From Austwickia sp. (lineage in GTDB: Bacteria; Actinomycetota; Actinomycetes; Actinomycetales; Dermatophilaceae), in NCBI GenBank assembly GCA_016711265.1, contig JADJTI010000006.1, positions 930,001 to 994,000 on the forward strand: 64,000 bases of DNA, in the 5' to 3' direction. The translations under genes were made by a program, and so were the position numbers. The notes under the pieces were generated by a model. The model made no database searches. It saw nothing but the letters and a program-made list of their open reading frames with translations, and was not told the origin of the DNA. How positions within the stretch are numbered: the stretch's first letter is position 1; each line of letters opens with the position of its first letter. This document shows positions 25,082 through 34,346 of the stretch, one piece after another.

Positions 25082-25624
25082 GCTGCCCGACCAATCGGTC
25101 TCGCCTGGCGGCGGCTCCCCGAGGTGCCTGAAGGAGCGGCCGCCGTGCCCTGGTTGATCGGTACCGCCCGCCGGATCCTGGCGCATCAGCGGCGCGGCGA
25201 CGTACGCCGACCAGCACTTGCCGTGCGGCTGCGCGACGAACTGGCCGCCACCGCCGCGCCATGCCAGCGCCACCCTGACCCGGAGGTCATGTCCGCCCTG
25301 GAGTCCCTGCCGGAGTTGGATCGGGAGGTGCTGCTGCTGCCCCTGGGGGACGACCTGACCTGCGCTGAGGTCGGCGCCGCGCTCGGCGTCAGCGCGGGAG
25401 CCGTCCGGGTGCGGCTGCACCGCGCCCGGCTGCGGTTGGCCACCATCCTGAGCGCACAGCCACCGCAGGAACGATCAGCGGCTCGAACCCCGGCCCTGGC
25501 GGTGACCCTCGCGGGACCACTGCCCCCACGGCTACCGACGTACTGGTGCACGTTTGTCTATCTCCTGCCCGCCGGTGGCCTGGATGTGCGCTTGTACGGC
25601 CCGCGCGCCGTCAGCGGCCGCTAG
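25082..25624 (+). pseudogene. ECF-type RNA polymerase sigma factor remnant, N-terminus missing
   Basis: The open frame from 25082 begins in what looks like sigma region 2.3-2.4 (LAWRRLPEVP ... AVPWLIGTARRILAHQRRGD) and continues through a good region 4 (LESLPELDREVLLLPLGDDLTCAEVGAALGVSAGAVRVRLHRARLRL). Region 2.1-2.2 is absent; joining the sequences across the IS does not restore it (the left flank encodes unrelated sequence), so the gene was already truncated before the IS landed. A GTG at 25124 could start a shortened protein. The tail after region 4 (about 60 residues, Pro/Ala-rich) looks degenerate. Probably non-functional. Confidence 0.7.
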
Positions 25625-25680
25625 CCTGGCGTGCGTTCCTCCGGTACGCCGGTACCCACCATCACGCTTCAGGGGACGCC

Positions 25681-26322
25681 GTGACTTCCACCCCGTGGAC
25701 ACCCGCCGCTGCGTCGCGATTGGCCGGCGCCCTGGCCCGGTCTGCCCCGCTGACCTGGGTGCTCGCGGGCGACAGCATCACCCAGGGGGTGTACCACACC
25801 CACGGGGCCCGGTCCTGGGCCGAGCACCTGCACGAACGGGTGCGCAGCGAGCTGGGCCGAGCCCGGGACATCCTGATCAACACCGGGATCGCCGGGTGGA
25901 CCGCACCCCAGGTGCTCGGCGATGTCGACCACCTGGTCACGCGGTTCGCTCCGGACGTGGTCAGCCTGGCTCTCGGGATGAACGACTCGCTCAACGGGGA
26001 TGCGGGGCTGGCTACCTTCGCGGACGCCCTCGGCGAGCTGGCCCGCGTCGGCCTGGAACTGGACGCGGTCGTGATCCTGCACACCCCGAACGCCATCGGC
26101 GAGGGGGCCTGGAACACCAAGTCCACCGTGGCGGCGTACGCGGGGGTGGTCCGGGACGTGGCCGCCGAACTCGGGGCGATCCTCGTGGATCACCATGCCG
26201 ACTGGCGGGCCAGGTTCGGCGACGCCGACCCCACACCCTGGCTCGACGAACCTGTCCACCCCAATGCCGCGGGGCACCGCGCGATGGCGCAGAGCGTGTT
26301 CCGCGCCCTCGGGCTCGACTGA
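25681..26322 (+). CDS. SGNH/GDSL-family hydrolase
   Basis: A 213-residue esterase-like protein. Block I is GDSITQG (nucleophile Ser), block II Gly in NTGIAGWT, block III GMND, and block V DEPVHPN supplies the catalytic Asp and His. No signal peptide is visible. GTG 25681 follows an aggggacgcc SD-like stretch; longer readings overlap the sigma remnant. The substrate is unknown; such enzymes deacylate lipids, sugars or esters. Confidence 0.88.
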   Translation: MTSTPWTPAAASRLAGALARSAPLTWVLAGDSITQGVYHTHGARSWAEHLHERVRSELGRARDILINTGIAGWTAPQVLGDVDHLVTRFAPDVVSLALGMNDSLNGDAGLATFADALGELARVGLELDAVVILHTPNAIGEGAWNTKSTVAAYAGVVRDVAAELGAILVDHHADWRARFGDADPTPWLDEPVHPNAAGHRAMAQSVFRALGLD

Positions 26323-26473
26323 AGCCGTCCCGGCGGCGTGGGTATGCTGGGCGGGCGGCCTGCGGACACGCACCTGCAGGTCGCGGCGCGGTGCGGTCCG
26401 GGTGGCCACCGACACCGGAGGTCCATCCGGACCGGCGTCATCGTCAGTCCCGGCCCCGTTTGAGGAGCCACGG

Positions 26474-27760
26474 ATGAACACCACGTGTCGTATCGAACTG
26501 GACGGGACATCGCACGAGTTCCCCGTGGTTCGCGGGACCGAGGACGAGCGGGCCATCGACATTTCGACCCTGCGCGATCGCACCGGATACATCACCCTGG
26601 ACGACGGGTACGGCAATACTGGCTCCTGCCGGTCGGCGATCACCTTCATCGACGGTGACCGCGGCATTCTGCGCTATCGCGGCATTCCCATCGAGGACCT
26701 GGCCGGGAAGAGTTCGTTCGTCGAGGTGGCCTGGCTCGTGATTTTCGGGCGGCTGCCCACCATCGAGGATCGCGACCGGTTCAGTGCCCTGCTGACCGAG
26801 CACAGCATGTTGCACCACAGCATGCGTAAACACTTCGAGGGATTCCCGCCGAACGCTCACCCGATGGCCATTCTCTCGGCGATGATCAACGCCCTCAGCT
26901 GTCACGAGCCCGACGTCATGGATATCGAGGACGAGGCCACCCTGGAGGTCGCCGCTGCCCGCTTGATGTCGAAGGTGCGCACCATCGCCTCGGCGAGCTA
27001 CAAGTCCTCCATCGGCGCGCCCCTCATTTACCCCCGGATGGACCTGAAGTACGTCGAGAATTTCTTGCACATGATGTTCTCGGTGCCTTACCGCGAGTAC
27101 GAGCCGCCGCCCGAGGTCGCCCGCGCGCTGAACCTCTTCTTGGTGCTGCACGCCGACCATGAGCAGAACTGCTCGACCAGCACCGTCCGAATGGTCGCCT
27201 CCAGCCAGGCCAACATGTATGCGAGCTGCTCGGCCGGCGTCTGCGCCCTGTGGGGGCCGCTGCACGGCGGCGCCAACGTCGCGGTCATCGAAATGCTGGA
27301 GTTCATTCGCCGGTCGGGGATGAACGTCCACGAGTACGTCGACCGGGTCAAGAACAAGGATTCCCGGCTGCGGCTCATGGGGTTCGGGCACCGCGTCTAC
27401 AAGAACTTCGACCCGCGGAGCAAGATCCTCAAGCAGGCCGCCGACGACATGCTGGAATCGCTGAACCTCAGCGACCCGCTGTTGGACATCGCCCTGAAGC
27501 TGGAGGAAATCGCGCTCAACGACCCCTACTTCATCGAGCGCAAGCTGTACCCGAACGTGGACTTCTACAGCGGGATCATCCTGCGCGCGGTCGGCCTGCC
27601 GCTGAACATGTTCACCGTCATGTTCGCAATCGGGCGGATGCCCGGCTGGATCGCCAACTGGAAAGAGCTTCACGACGACCCCAAGGCCCGGATCTACCGC
27701 CCCCGGCAGGTGTACGTGGGGGAGGCCAAGCACGGCTGGGAGCCCCGCGAAGACCGCTGA
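26474..27760 (+). CDS. gltA: Citrate synthase (type II)
   Basis: A 428-residue citrate synthase. Catalytic residues lie in GPLHGGAN (His), MGFGHRVYKNFDPR (His) and NVDFYSG (Asp). The N-terminal domain (GYITLDDGYGNTGSCRSAITFIDGDRGILRYRG, described here only by its key GSC and YRG segments) is that of the longer Gram-negative/actinobacterial type II enzyme. It condenses acetyl-CoA and oxaloacetate at entry to the TCA cycle. ATG 26474 is preceded by gaggag. Confidence 0.95.
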   Translation: MNTTCRIELDGTSHEFPVVRGTEDERAIDISTLRDRTGYITLDDGYGNTGSCRSAITFIDGDRGILRYRGIPIEDLAGKSSFVEVAWLVIFGRLPTIEDRDRFSALLTEHSMLHHSMRKHFEGFPPNAHPMAILSAMINALSCHEPDVMDIEDEATLEVAAARLMSKVRTIASASYKSSIGAPLIYPRMDLKYVENFLHMMFSVPYREYEPPPEVARALNLFLVLHADHEQNCSTSTVRMVASSQANMYASCSAGVCALWGPLHGGANVAVIEMLEFIRRSGMNVHEYVDRVKNKDSRLRLMGFGHRVYKNFDPRSKILKQAADDMLESLNLSDPLLDIALKLEEIALNDPYFIERKLYPNVDFYSGIILRAVGLPLNMFTVMFAIGRMPGWIANWKELHDDPKARIYRPRQVYVGEAKHGWEPREDR

Positions 27761-27777
27761 CCACGGCGCACAGGAGG

Positions 27778-28806
27778 ATGAGCGGGTTGGCAGCCAGGAA
27801 GCATCAACCGCTGCAGGTGGCCGTTTGCGGCACCGGTAGCTGGGGCACCGCGTTCGCGTCGTTGTTGGCCGACAACGGCGCGATGGTGCGGATGTGGGGC
27901 AAGTTCGCCGACGAGGTGGCCGAAATCCGTCAGCATCACCGCAGCATCCGCTACCTGCCGGACCTGGAGCTCCCGGAGACGGTGAGCGCGACCACGGACC
28001 CGTTCGAGGCCCTGGAGGGCGCCGACATCGCGGTGTTGGCCATGCCGGCCCAGACGCTGCGCGCCAACCTGCTGGAGTGGGGCTCCGGCCTGTCCGGAAG
28101 CGTGGTCGTCACCTCGCTGATCAAGGGCATCGAACTGGGCACCACGAAGCGGATGAGTGAGGTCATCACCGAGGCCGGCGGGGTGCCACCCGAGCGCGTC
28201 TGTGTGATCTCCGGTCCGAACCTGGCCACAGAGATCGCCCGGCGGGAGAAGGCCGCCACCGTGGTGGCCAGCGGGTGGCCGGAGACCGCCGAGAAGGTCG
28301 CGGAGGCCTGCGCGACGCCGTACTTTCGTCCCTACACCAGTGCCGACGTCATCGGCTGCGAGGTCGGCGGCTCCGTGAAGAACGTGATCGCCTTGGCGGT
28401 GGGCATGGCCGAGGGGATGGGCATGGGCACCAACAGCAAGGCCGCGATCATGACCCGCGGGCTGGCGGAGATGCAGGCTCTGGGAGCGGCGCTCGGTGCC
28501 GACCCCGACACCGTCAACGGGCTCGCCGGAGTCGGTGACCTGGTGACGACCTGCATGTCACCGCTGTCCCGCAACCAGTCCTTCGGGCGCAAGCTCGGGA
28601 CCGGCCGGTCCGTGCAGGAGGTGGTCGCCGACACCCAGCAGACCGCCGAGGGCGTGAAGTCCTGCGGTCCCATCATGGAGCTGGCCCGGCATCACGGGGT
28701 CACCATGCCCATCGTCGAGCTTGTCGTCAGCGTCGTGCAGGACGGCCGCGCACCGGCGGACATCCGCTCCGAGCTGCTCACCGACGGGCACACCTGGACG
28801 ACCTAG
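27778..28806 (+). CDS. gpsA: NAD(P)H-dependent glycerol-3-phosphate dehydrogenase
   Basis: A 342-residue enzyme making sn-glycerol-3-phosphate for phospholipids. It has the nucleotide-binding CGTGSWGTA, the ISGPNLATEIA motif, the catalytic Lys in VGGSVKNVIALAVG and the GLAGVGDLVTTC and SRN motifs. The SD aggagg directly abuts ATG 27778, which is too close, so TTG 27787 (nine-base spacing) may be the real start; the N-terminal methyl difference is only three residues. It follows gltA by 17 bp. Confidence 0.93.
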   Translation: MSGLAARKHQPLQVAVCGTGSWGTAFASLLADNGAMVRMWGKFADEVAEIRQHHRSIRYLPDLELPETVSATTDPFEALEGADIAVLAMPAQTLRANLLEWGSGLSGSVVVTSLIKGIELGTTKRMSEVITEAGGVPPERVCVISGPNLATEIARREKAATVVASGWPETAEKVAEACATPYFRPYTSADVIGCEVGGSVKNVIALAVGMAEGMGMGTNSKAAIMTRGLAEMQALGAALGADPDTVNGLAGVGDLVTTCMSPLSRNQSFGRKLGTGRSVQEVVADTQQTAEGVKSCGPIMELARHHGVTMPIVELVVSVVQDGRAPADIRSELLTDGHTWTT

Positions 28807-28809
28807 ACG

Positions 28810-28847
28810 CCCCCTGACGCCGCCGGGCATCAGGGGACGTCAGGGGG
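28810..28847. terminator. Terminator hairpin between gpsA and the convergent DUF3352 gene
   Basis: CCCCCTGACG (28810-28819) pairs perfectly with CGTCAGGGGG (28838-28847) with an 18-base loop. It begins four bases after the gpsA stop and could serve both convergent transcripts. Confidence 0.7.
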
Positions 28848-28867
28848 GGGTATCGACCGAGTACCCG

Positions 28868-30745
28868 TCAATTCACCACGAGTCGGGTCACGCTGTCGTA
28901 GCGGTCCCCGTTCTTGACGCTGGACATGCCCACCGCCTTCAACGACTGCAGGAGATCCTTCTGCTGGCCGCTGGGCATCCCGTCCAAGTACAGCTGCTCG
29001 ATCTTGTCGAGGTTGACGTAGAACGCCGCGTGCTGCTTGTCGAGGTTGGGCAGGGCCTCCTTGAGGGCGGCCTCGTCGGTCAGCTTGCCGCCGCTGACCA
29101 GTTCGTCCCGGTACGACGGGGTGGAGCCGACATACACGACGTCCCCCTCGGTGCGGCGGTTCAGGCCGAAGGTGTCCGGCGCGCCATTGCTCGAACTCTG
29201 GGACTTCCAGAGCCGTTCGAGGTTACCCAGGACCTTCTCGGCCTTGGCGGAGTCGGTGAACAGCCGCGCGCCCAGCACGGGCATCTTGTCCTTGACGGAC
29301 TTCTCCGAGACCACGACATCGATCTGGTTGCCCATCAGCGTCTCGAGGTCACCGGGGATCGCGATGCCGGTCTGCTTCTCGAAGTCGGTCAGCTGATCGC
29401 GCCAATTGGGGCTGGATTCGCTGAGGAGCTTCTCGAACTTCGGCCACCAGGCCTTCATCATGTCCGCGCCACCGGTCAGGGACATGAACGCCGCGGTGTC
29501 GGTGGGCAGTTTGTTCAGGTCGCGCATCGGAGGGTGGCTGATGTTCAATCCCGTGTCCCGGGTCAGCGACACGATCTCCACGAAGGCCGGGTCGAACCGA
29601 ACCGCACCCGCCTGCCGGCCGTTCATCTCGAACAGTTCACGGGTGGCGGAGCTCATCGGCGCGTCGGACGTGGAAGAGAGCGCCCTGACCAGCTTGGGCG
29701 TGTCCGTCCAGCCCGACATCACGCCCTGCTCGCCGAGGTCGCTCATGTCCTTGGCGAAGTCCTGGTTGCCGACCAACTGACCCTTGTCGATGGCGGCGCG
29801 CACCGCCTGCTCGTCCTTCTTGGCGGTCACCAGCATGTATCCGTTGCGGTACCAGTGCACGCTCTCTTGCCGCGTGCCCGACGGCCCTTCGGAGGTGCCC
29901 GGCGTACCCGGAGAGCTCGGCGCACTGGGCCACGTCGGGGTGGCCGTGTCCGCCGGCACCGGCACGCCGCGGGCCGCCCCACCGGCGGAGACCGTCCGCA
30001 CGGACGCGCTCCCCGGCGCACCCGGTGTCGTCGGCTCCCAGGTGATCGTCGCCGTGGACGGTGACTCGAAGGTCATCGAGGGGCGCGGAACCGGTTCCAC
30101 GGACACCGGGGGTGGATCCGATTCGTACGTCGCGAAGCCGCGGTCCGGGTCGGGGGGCAACAGGCCGCGACCGAAGGGGTTTCCGCCCGCCGAGGCCTTG
30201 GCAGCGTCGGTCAGCAGGGACAGGTCGACGTCCCCGGTCTTCTCCTTCAGCTTGGCGATGCCGGCGTTGGCCTTGGCCTCATCCTTGACCTGGACCGCGG
30301 CGACGACCATCGGGTCCTTGCCGCCCGCGGCGGGTGCCAGGATGGCCAGGCCCAGCCGGTCCCCGAGCCAGGGGTCGATGTCGTTGGTGTAGTCGATGTC
30401 CTTGAGCTTGGGGTCGTCCTTCTTGATGAGCTCGAACAGCGCCTTCTTCGGATTGCTGTCGCCGAGCACCTTCTTGGCGTCGGGCAGCTTGTCGAACAAG
30501 CGGAAAGCCGCCACCTTCTGGGCGGTGGAGGGGTCCATGTCGAGGCGGTAGTAGGCCAGGGAGTCGATCGGCAGCACGGTGGCCGGCTGCCCGTCCTGGC
30601 TGGTGCCGGAGGAGAACAGCTTCGGTCCCGCGATGGCGGCCACCCCGCCCACCGCCAGGAGGCTCACACCCACCGCGCCGATGACGATGCCGCGCTTACG
30701 GCCGCCGGCGGCCGCCGCGGCGCCCGGTTCGTGACTCATGGACAT
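28868..30745 (-). CDS. DUF3352 domain membrane-anchored extracytoplasmic protein
   Basis: A 625-residue protein with a short cytoplasmic N-terminus (Gly/Ala-rich, then KRG), one membrane helix (IVIGAVGVSLLAVGGVAAIA, residues about 19-40) and a large external domain. The external part follows the DUF3352 pattern (LPIDSLAYYRLDMDPSTAQK, FELIKKDD, WLGDRLGLAIL, YMLVTAKKDEQAVRAAI, TAAFMSLTGG, FYVNLDKIEQLYLDG). A Pro/Ser/Thr-rich insert of about 90 residues (about 200-290) separates two lobes. The family is common in actinobacteria and of unknown function. Confidence 0.85.
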   Translation of the reverse strand: MSMSHEPGAAAAAGGRKRGIVIGAVGVSLLAVGGVAAIAGPKLFSSGTSQDGQPATVLPIDSLAYYRLDMDPSTAQKVAAFRLFDKLPDAKKVLGDSNPKKALFELIKKDDPKLKDIDYTNDIDPWLGDRLGLAILAPAAGGKDPMVVAAVQVKDEAKANAGIAKLKEKTGDVDLSLLTDAAKASAGGNPFGRGLLPPDPDRGFATYESDPPPVSVEPVPRPSMTFESPSTATITWEPTTPGAPGSASVRTVSAGGAARGVPVPADTATPTWPSAPSSPGTPGTSEGPSGTRQESVHWYRNGYMLVTAKKDEQAVRAAIDKGQLVGNQDFAKDMSDLGEQGVMSGWTDTPKLVRALSSTSDAPMSSATRELFEMNGRQAGAVRFDPAFVEIVSLTRDTGLNISHPPMRDLNKLPTDTAAFMSLTGGADMMKAWWPKFEKLLSESSPNWRDQLTDFEKQTGIAIPGDLETLMGNQIDVVVSEKSVKDKMPVLGARLFTDSAKAEKVLGNLERLWKSQSSSNGAPDTFGLNRRTEGDVVYVGSTPSYRDELVSGGKLTDEAALKEALPNLDKQHAAFYVNLDKIEQLYLDGMPSGQQKDLLQSLKAVGMSSVKNGDRYDSVTRLVVN

Positions 30746-30784
30746 GGAACATCTACCCCCGAGGTGGACGCGTCGTGTCGATTT

Positions 30785-30810
30785 GTGGTGCTACATCGTG
30801 GTGCTACATC
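30785..30810 (+). repeat. Tandem 13-bp duplication
   Basis: Two perfect adjacent copies of GTGGTGCTACATC, 40 bases upstream of the DUF3352 start on the template side. Probably a slippage duplication within the promoter or 5' leader. Confidence 0.7.
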
Positions 30811-30932
30811 GCTAGTGCGATCGACGCCGTGACTGCTGGTGCTGAACGGCGATTCGCGCTGGGTCACGCTAGGTCAACTGTAGACGGGTCACGCCGCACC
30901 AGCCCGGGGAATCAACCGATCGGCGTACCGAA

Positions 30933-30973
30933 GGGCCGTGCCGACACGCTGCGGTGAGCGCTCGGCACGGCCC
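30933..30973 (-). terminator. Terminator after ppa
   Basis: GGGCCGTGCCGA (30933-30944) and TCGGCACGGCCC (30962-30973) form a perfect 12-bp stem with a 17-base loop, 15 bases past the ppa stop on the minus strand. Confidence 0.75.
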
Positions 30974-30987
30974 TGGGGCAGAAGATG

Positions 30988-31542
30988 TCAGTGGCTTTGG
31001 TGCGGCATCGGCCACCGGTGGGTGGTCACGCCGGCCTCGGTGGCCCGGTCGATGGCCTCCCGGATGATGCGCTCGGCATTGGCCCGATCCGCCCAATGGG
31101 CTCCTTCGACGGACTTGCCGGGCTCCAGGTCCTTGTACGTCTCGAAGAAGTGCTGAATCTCCAGGCGCTCGAACTCGCTGACGTCATCCAGTTCCTGCAC
31201 GTGGATGGCCCGGGGGTCCTTGGCGGGCACGCAGATGATCTTGTCGTCGCCGCCGGCCTCGTCGCGCATGTGGAACATGCCGATGGCGCGGCACTTGATG
31301 AGTACGCCGGGGAAGGTCGGCTGGTCGAGCAGCACCAGGGCATCCAGGGGGTCACCGTCTTCACCGAGGGTGTCCTCGATGTAGCCGTAGTCCGAGGGGT
31401 ATTGCGTCGAGGTGAAGAGCATCCGGTCCAAGCGAATGCGACCGTTTTCGTGATCCACCTCGTACTTGTTCCGCTGACCCTTGGGAATCTCGACGGTGAC
31501 GTCGAAAAACATCGGATTCGACGGCGCCTCGTTGGTCGTCAT
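30988..31542 (-). CDS. ppa: Inorganic pyrophosphatase (family I)
   Basis: A 184-residue soluble pyrophosphatase: VTVEIPKGQRNKYEVDHENG, RIRLDR, YPSDYGYIEDTLGEDGDPLDALVLL with the metal-binding Asp cluster, then KDPR and HFFETYKDLE. The last residues HRWPMPHQSH are His-rich. ATG 31542 has an aggagg SD at ideal spacing; longer in-frame readings are unlikely. It hydrolyses PPi from biosynthetic reactions. Confidence 0.94.
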   Translation of the reverse strand: MTTNEAPSNPMFFDVTVEIPKGQRNKYEVDHENGRIRLDRMLFTSTQYPSDYGYIEDTLGEDGDPLDALVLLDQPTFPGVLIKCRAIGMFHMRDEAGGDDKIICVPAKDPRAIHVQELDDVSEFERLEIQHFFETYKDLEPGKSVEGAHWADRANAERIIREAIDRATEAGVTTHRWPMPHQSH

Positions 31543-31722
31543 GCGGATGCCTCCTACCAGTGGTTCACGACTGCTGTAAGACTGCTCAAGTTTGCTCTCG
31601 TTGACCTGTGTACGCTCGCTCGCACGGCGGGTGCCGCGATGAGCCATGATCACCGGTCCCGCCACCATGATGGCCGGTCCTGGACGATGACCGGCCGGTC
31701 GATCGGGGGGTGAGCCGACGCC

Positions 31723-33210
31723 ATGGGCTCAGGTGGTGCACGTCGCGCGCGGGGTTATCTGGTTGTGGTCGCCCTGCTCGCCCTCACAGCCTACGGCGCG
31801 GGCGACGCCTTGGACGTGGTTCCGGGCGTGCTGACTACCGCCGGATCCGATGACCGCTCCGCGGTTCCCCGGGTCGGGGCCCCGCCGACACCGCCGCCGG
31901 CCACGCCCCGCTCGCCCGCCGCGTCGAACGTGTCCGGGCCGCTGGTCGTCGACGGTACGGCGGTCCTGCCCGCTGCGGACGAGGTCGCCCGGGTGCCTGG
32001 CCGGGCTGCGCTGGCCGCCGCCGTGGCCGGGCCGTTGCGGAACCCGGCCCTGGGGCCCTCGGTCGCCCTGGTGGTGCAGGACTACGCCACCGGCGCCGTG
32101 CTGCTGGCCATCGACGCGGCGCGCCCCCGGGTGCCGGCCTCGACGGCGAAGGTCTTCACCGCGTTCGCCATTGCCTCCTCGGCCGATCTCGACGCGCGCG
32201 CGCTGACCAGCGTGCGCAGCGGGCCCGCCGCCGACCAGATCACCCTCGTGGCCGGTGGGGACACGCTGCTGGCCCGGGGGCGGGGCACCCCGACCGCGAT
32301 CGCGGGCCACGCCGGGCTCGCCGATCTCGCCGATCAGGTGGCTCGTGAGCTGGCTCGCAGCGGTCGGCCATCCGTGCGACTGACCCTGGATGCCCGGGCC
32401 GGTGCGGGGCCGGCGTACGCTCCGGGCTGGCTGACGGCCGACGTACGGCTGGGGCTGACCGGGCCGGTCACCAACCTGGCGCTGGCCGAGCACTCCGCCG
32501 TCCCGGGGCGCCCCTCCCCGGCGGACCCGGCCGAAGCCACCGCGCAGGCTTTCCGGGCCGCGCTGGTGGCCCGCAAGATCACCGTCACCGGCCCCCTCAC
32601 CCGCCTGCGCGCCGGTCGGCTCGGGGCGGAACTGGGGCGGGTGGAGTCCGCGCCCCTGGGGCAGGTCCTGCAGCGCGCGTTGGCGACCTCGGACAACGCC
32701 CTGACCGAGGCACTGGCCAGGCGGGTGGCCGTGGCCCAGGGGGCGGCTCCCACCTTCGCCTCCGTCACCGCCTGGATCCGTGGCCGGCTCGCGGCCGCCG
32801 GGGTGGGGGTGAACGCGGTGCGGCTGGCAGACGCCAGTGGGCTGTCTCGAGCATCCACCGTGCCGGCGGCCCAGCTGGCGGCGGTGCTCGCGTTGGCCCG
32901 CCAGGACGCCTACCGCAGCTCCTTCGGCGACCTGATCGCGAACCTGCCGGTGGCCGGCCTGTCCGGGACCATGACTCACCGTTTCCGCACGGCGGCCACC
33001 GTCGCCGGCGCCGGGGTGGTGCGCGCCAAGACCGGAACCTTGACCGGGGTGGCCTCGTTGGCGGGTTCGCTGGTCGACGCCGACGGGCGGTTGCTCCTGT
33101 TCGTCGTCATGGCCGACCGTACGCCGGGACCGCCGGTTGGCGGCATCGATCGGAGTCGGGCAGCGTTGGACGAGGTGGTTGCGGCCGTCGCATCGTGCGG
33201 ATGCCGCTGA
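31723..33210 (+). CDS. dacB: D-alanyl-D-alanine carboxypeptidase/endopeptidase (PBP4, family S13)
   Basis: A 495-residue secreted penicillin-binding protein. The N-terminus has a signal-like segment (GYLVVVALLALTAYGAG) followed by a Pro-rich linker. Active-site motifs are SxxK (PASTAKVF), SxN (TSDNALTE) and KTG (RAKTGTLTG). It trims peptidoglycan stem peptides. It is divergent from ppa and starts a long co-directional gene series ending at DUF3180; dacB - metalloprotease - tilS - hpt - ftsH is a widespread actinobacterial order. Confidence 0.92.
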   Translation: MGSGGARRARGYLVVVALLALTAYGAGDALDVVPGVLTTAGSDDRSAVPRVGAPPTPPPATPRSPAASNVSGPLVVDGTAVLPAADEVARVPGRAALAAAVAGPLRNPALGPSVALVVQDYATGAVLLAIDAARPRVPASTAKVFTAFAIASSADLDARALTSVRSGPAADQITLVAGGDTLLARGRGTPTAIAGHAGLADLADQVARELARSGRPSVRLTLDARAGAGPAYAPGWLTADVRLGLTGPVTNLALAEHSAVPGRPSPADPAEATAQAFRAALVARKITVTGPLTRLRAGRLGAELGRVESAPLGQVLQRALATSDNALTEALARRVAVAQGAAPTFASVTAWIRGRLAAAGVGVNAVRLADASGLSRASTVPAAQLAAVLALARQDAYRSSFGDLIANLPVAGLSGTMTHRFRTAATVAGAGVVRAKTGTLTGVASLAGSLVDADGRLLLFVVMADRTPGPPVGGIDRSRAALDEVVAAVASCGCR

Positions 33211-33220
33211 GAGGAGCGCC

Positions 33221-34333
33221 ATGGAGACCGACCGCGGGCCCGACGACGGCGAGTTGCGCCTGATCGATTGGGACCTGGCCGCCAGCCTGGGGCGGCGGCT
33301 CATCTCCTCGGGCCCGAAGGTGGACCCGCAGGAGGCCCGCGAGGCGGTGGCCCAGCTCAGGGAGTGCGCGGTCGCGGCCCGCGAGCCGGTCGCCGCGACC
33401 ACCGGCCTGCGGACCGGTCCTGATGCCCCGCCCGCTCGGGTGGTCGACCGTGGGCGGTGGATCGAGGCCAACGTCGCCTCGTTCCAGGTGATGTTCGAGC
33501 CGGTGCTGCGGGCGGTTGCCGCCAAGGCCCGCGAGTCGGGCCGCCCGGCACCTCCGGAGGCGTTCCAGATGGTCAGCGGCAAGCTGACCGGCACCGAGGT
33601 GGCCGCGCTGCTGGCCTACCTGTCGGCCAAGATCCTCGGCCAGTACGATCTGGCGCCCGGTCGCCCGGCCGACCAGGCGGCACTGCTCCTGGTGGCACCG
33701 AACATCGTCGAGGTCGAACGCGAACTCGGGGTGAACCCCCGGGACTTCCGGCTCTGGGTGTGCCTGCACGAGGAGACCCACCGGGTCCAGTTCACCGCGG
33801 TTCCGTGGCTGCGGGACCACCTGCTCGCCGAGACGGACGCCCTGGCCGTGGGCCTGGCCCCGGACCCCGACGCGATGCTGGCCCGGGTGCGAGAGCTCGC
33901 GGGCAACGTCCGGGAGGCGCTCTCGCCCGGCGGAACTGGCCTGGCCGGGCTCTTCCTCGGCCCCGAGCAGAAGCGTCGGGTCGCGCGGCTGACCGCCGTG
34001 ATGTCGCTGCTGGAGGGGCATGCCGACGTGGTGATGGACGAGGTGGGACCGCAGGTGGTGCCCTCGGTCCGGGAGATCCGGCAGCGGTTCGAGAAGCGCC
34101 GCGATGGGCTGGGCATCTTCGACGTGATGATCCGCCGGCTGCTCGGGATGGAGGCCAAGATGGCCCAGTACCGGACCGGGGCGCTGTTCGTCCGGGGTGT
34201 GCAGGACCGGGTCGGCGTGGAGGGCTTCAATGCGGTCTGGGCGCAGCCGGAGAATCTGCCCAGCCCGGAGGAGATCGCCGAACCGGCGCTGTGGGTGAAC
34301 CGGGTGCACGGGCCCGCCGCCCTGCCGCGTTAG
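33221..34333 (+). CDS. Zinc-dependent metalloprotease, DUF2342/coenzyme F420-type family
   Basis: A 370-residue protein with an HExxH zinc motif (LHEETHRVQF, about residue 187) and a downstream LLEGHADVVMDE carrying the likely third ligand. The pattern is that of the actinobacterial DUF2342 putative hydrolase/protease located between dacB and tilS. ATG 33221 has an SD (gaggag) and is 10 bp after dacB. Its physiological substrate is unknown. Confidence 0.85.
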   Translation: METDRGPDDGELRLIDWDLAASLGRRLISSGPKVDPQEAREAVAQLRECAVAAREPVAATTGLRTGPDAPPARVVDRGRWIEANVASFQVMFEPVLRAVAAKARESGRPAPPEAFQMVSGKLTGTEVAALLAYLSAKILGQYDLAPGRPADQAALLLVAPNIVEVERELGVNPRDFRLWVCLHEETHRVQFTAVPWLRDHLLAETDALAVGLAPDPDAMLARVRELAGNVREALSPGGTGLAGLFLGPEQKRRVARLTAVMSLLEGHADVVMDEVGPQVVPSVREIRQRFEKRRDGLGIFDVMIRRLLGMEAKMAQYRTGALFVRGVQDRVGVEGFNAVWAQPENLPSPEEIAEPALWVNRVHGPAALPR

Positions 34334-34346
34334 CCCAGGTCAGCTC

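Larger units (their letters stand above)
30746..30987. other. Intergenic region with a tandem repeat and the ppa terminator
   Basis: The 242 bp between the DUF3352 start and the ppa stop must contain the DUF3352 promoter. GTGGTGCTACATC is tandemly duplicated at 30785-30797 and 30798-30810, and a strong hairpin lies at 30933-30973. No ORF with family resemblance is present. Confidence 0.5.
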
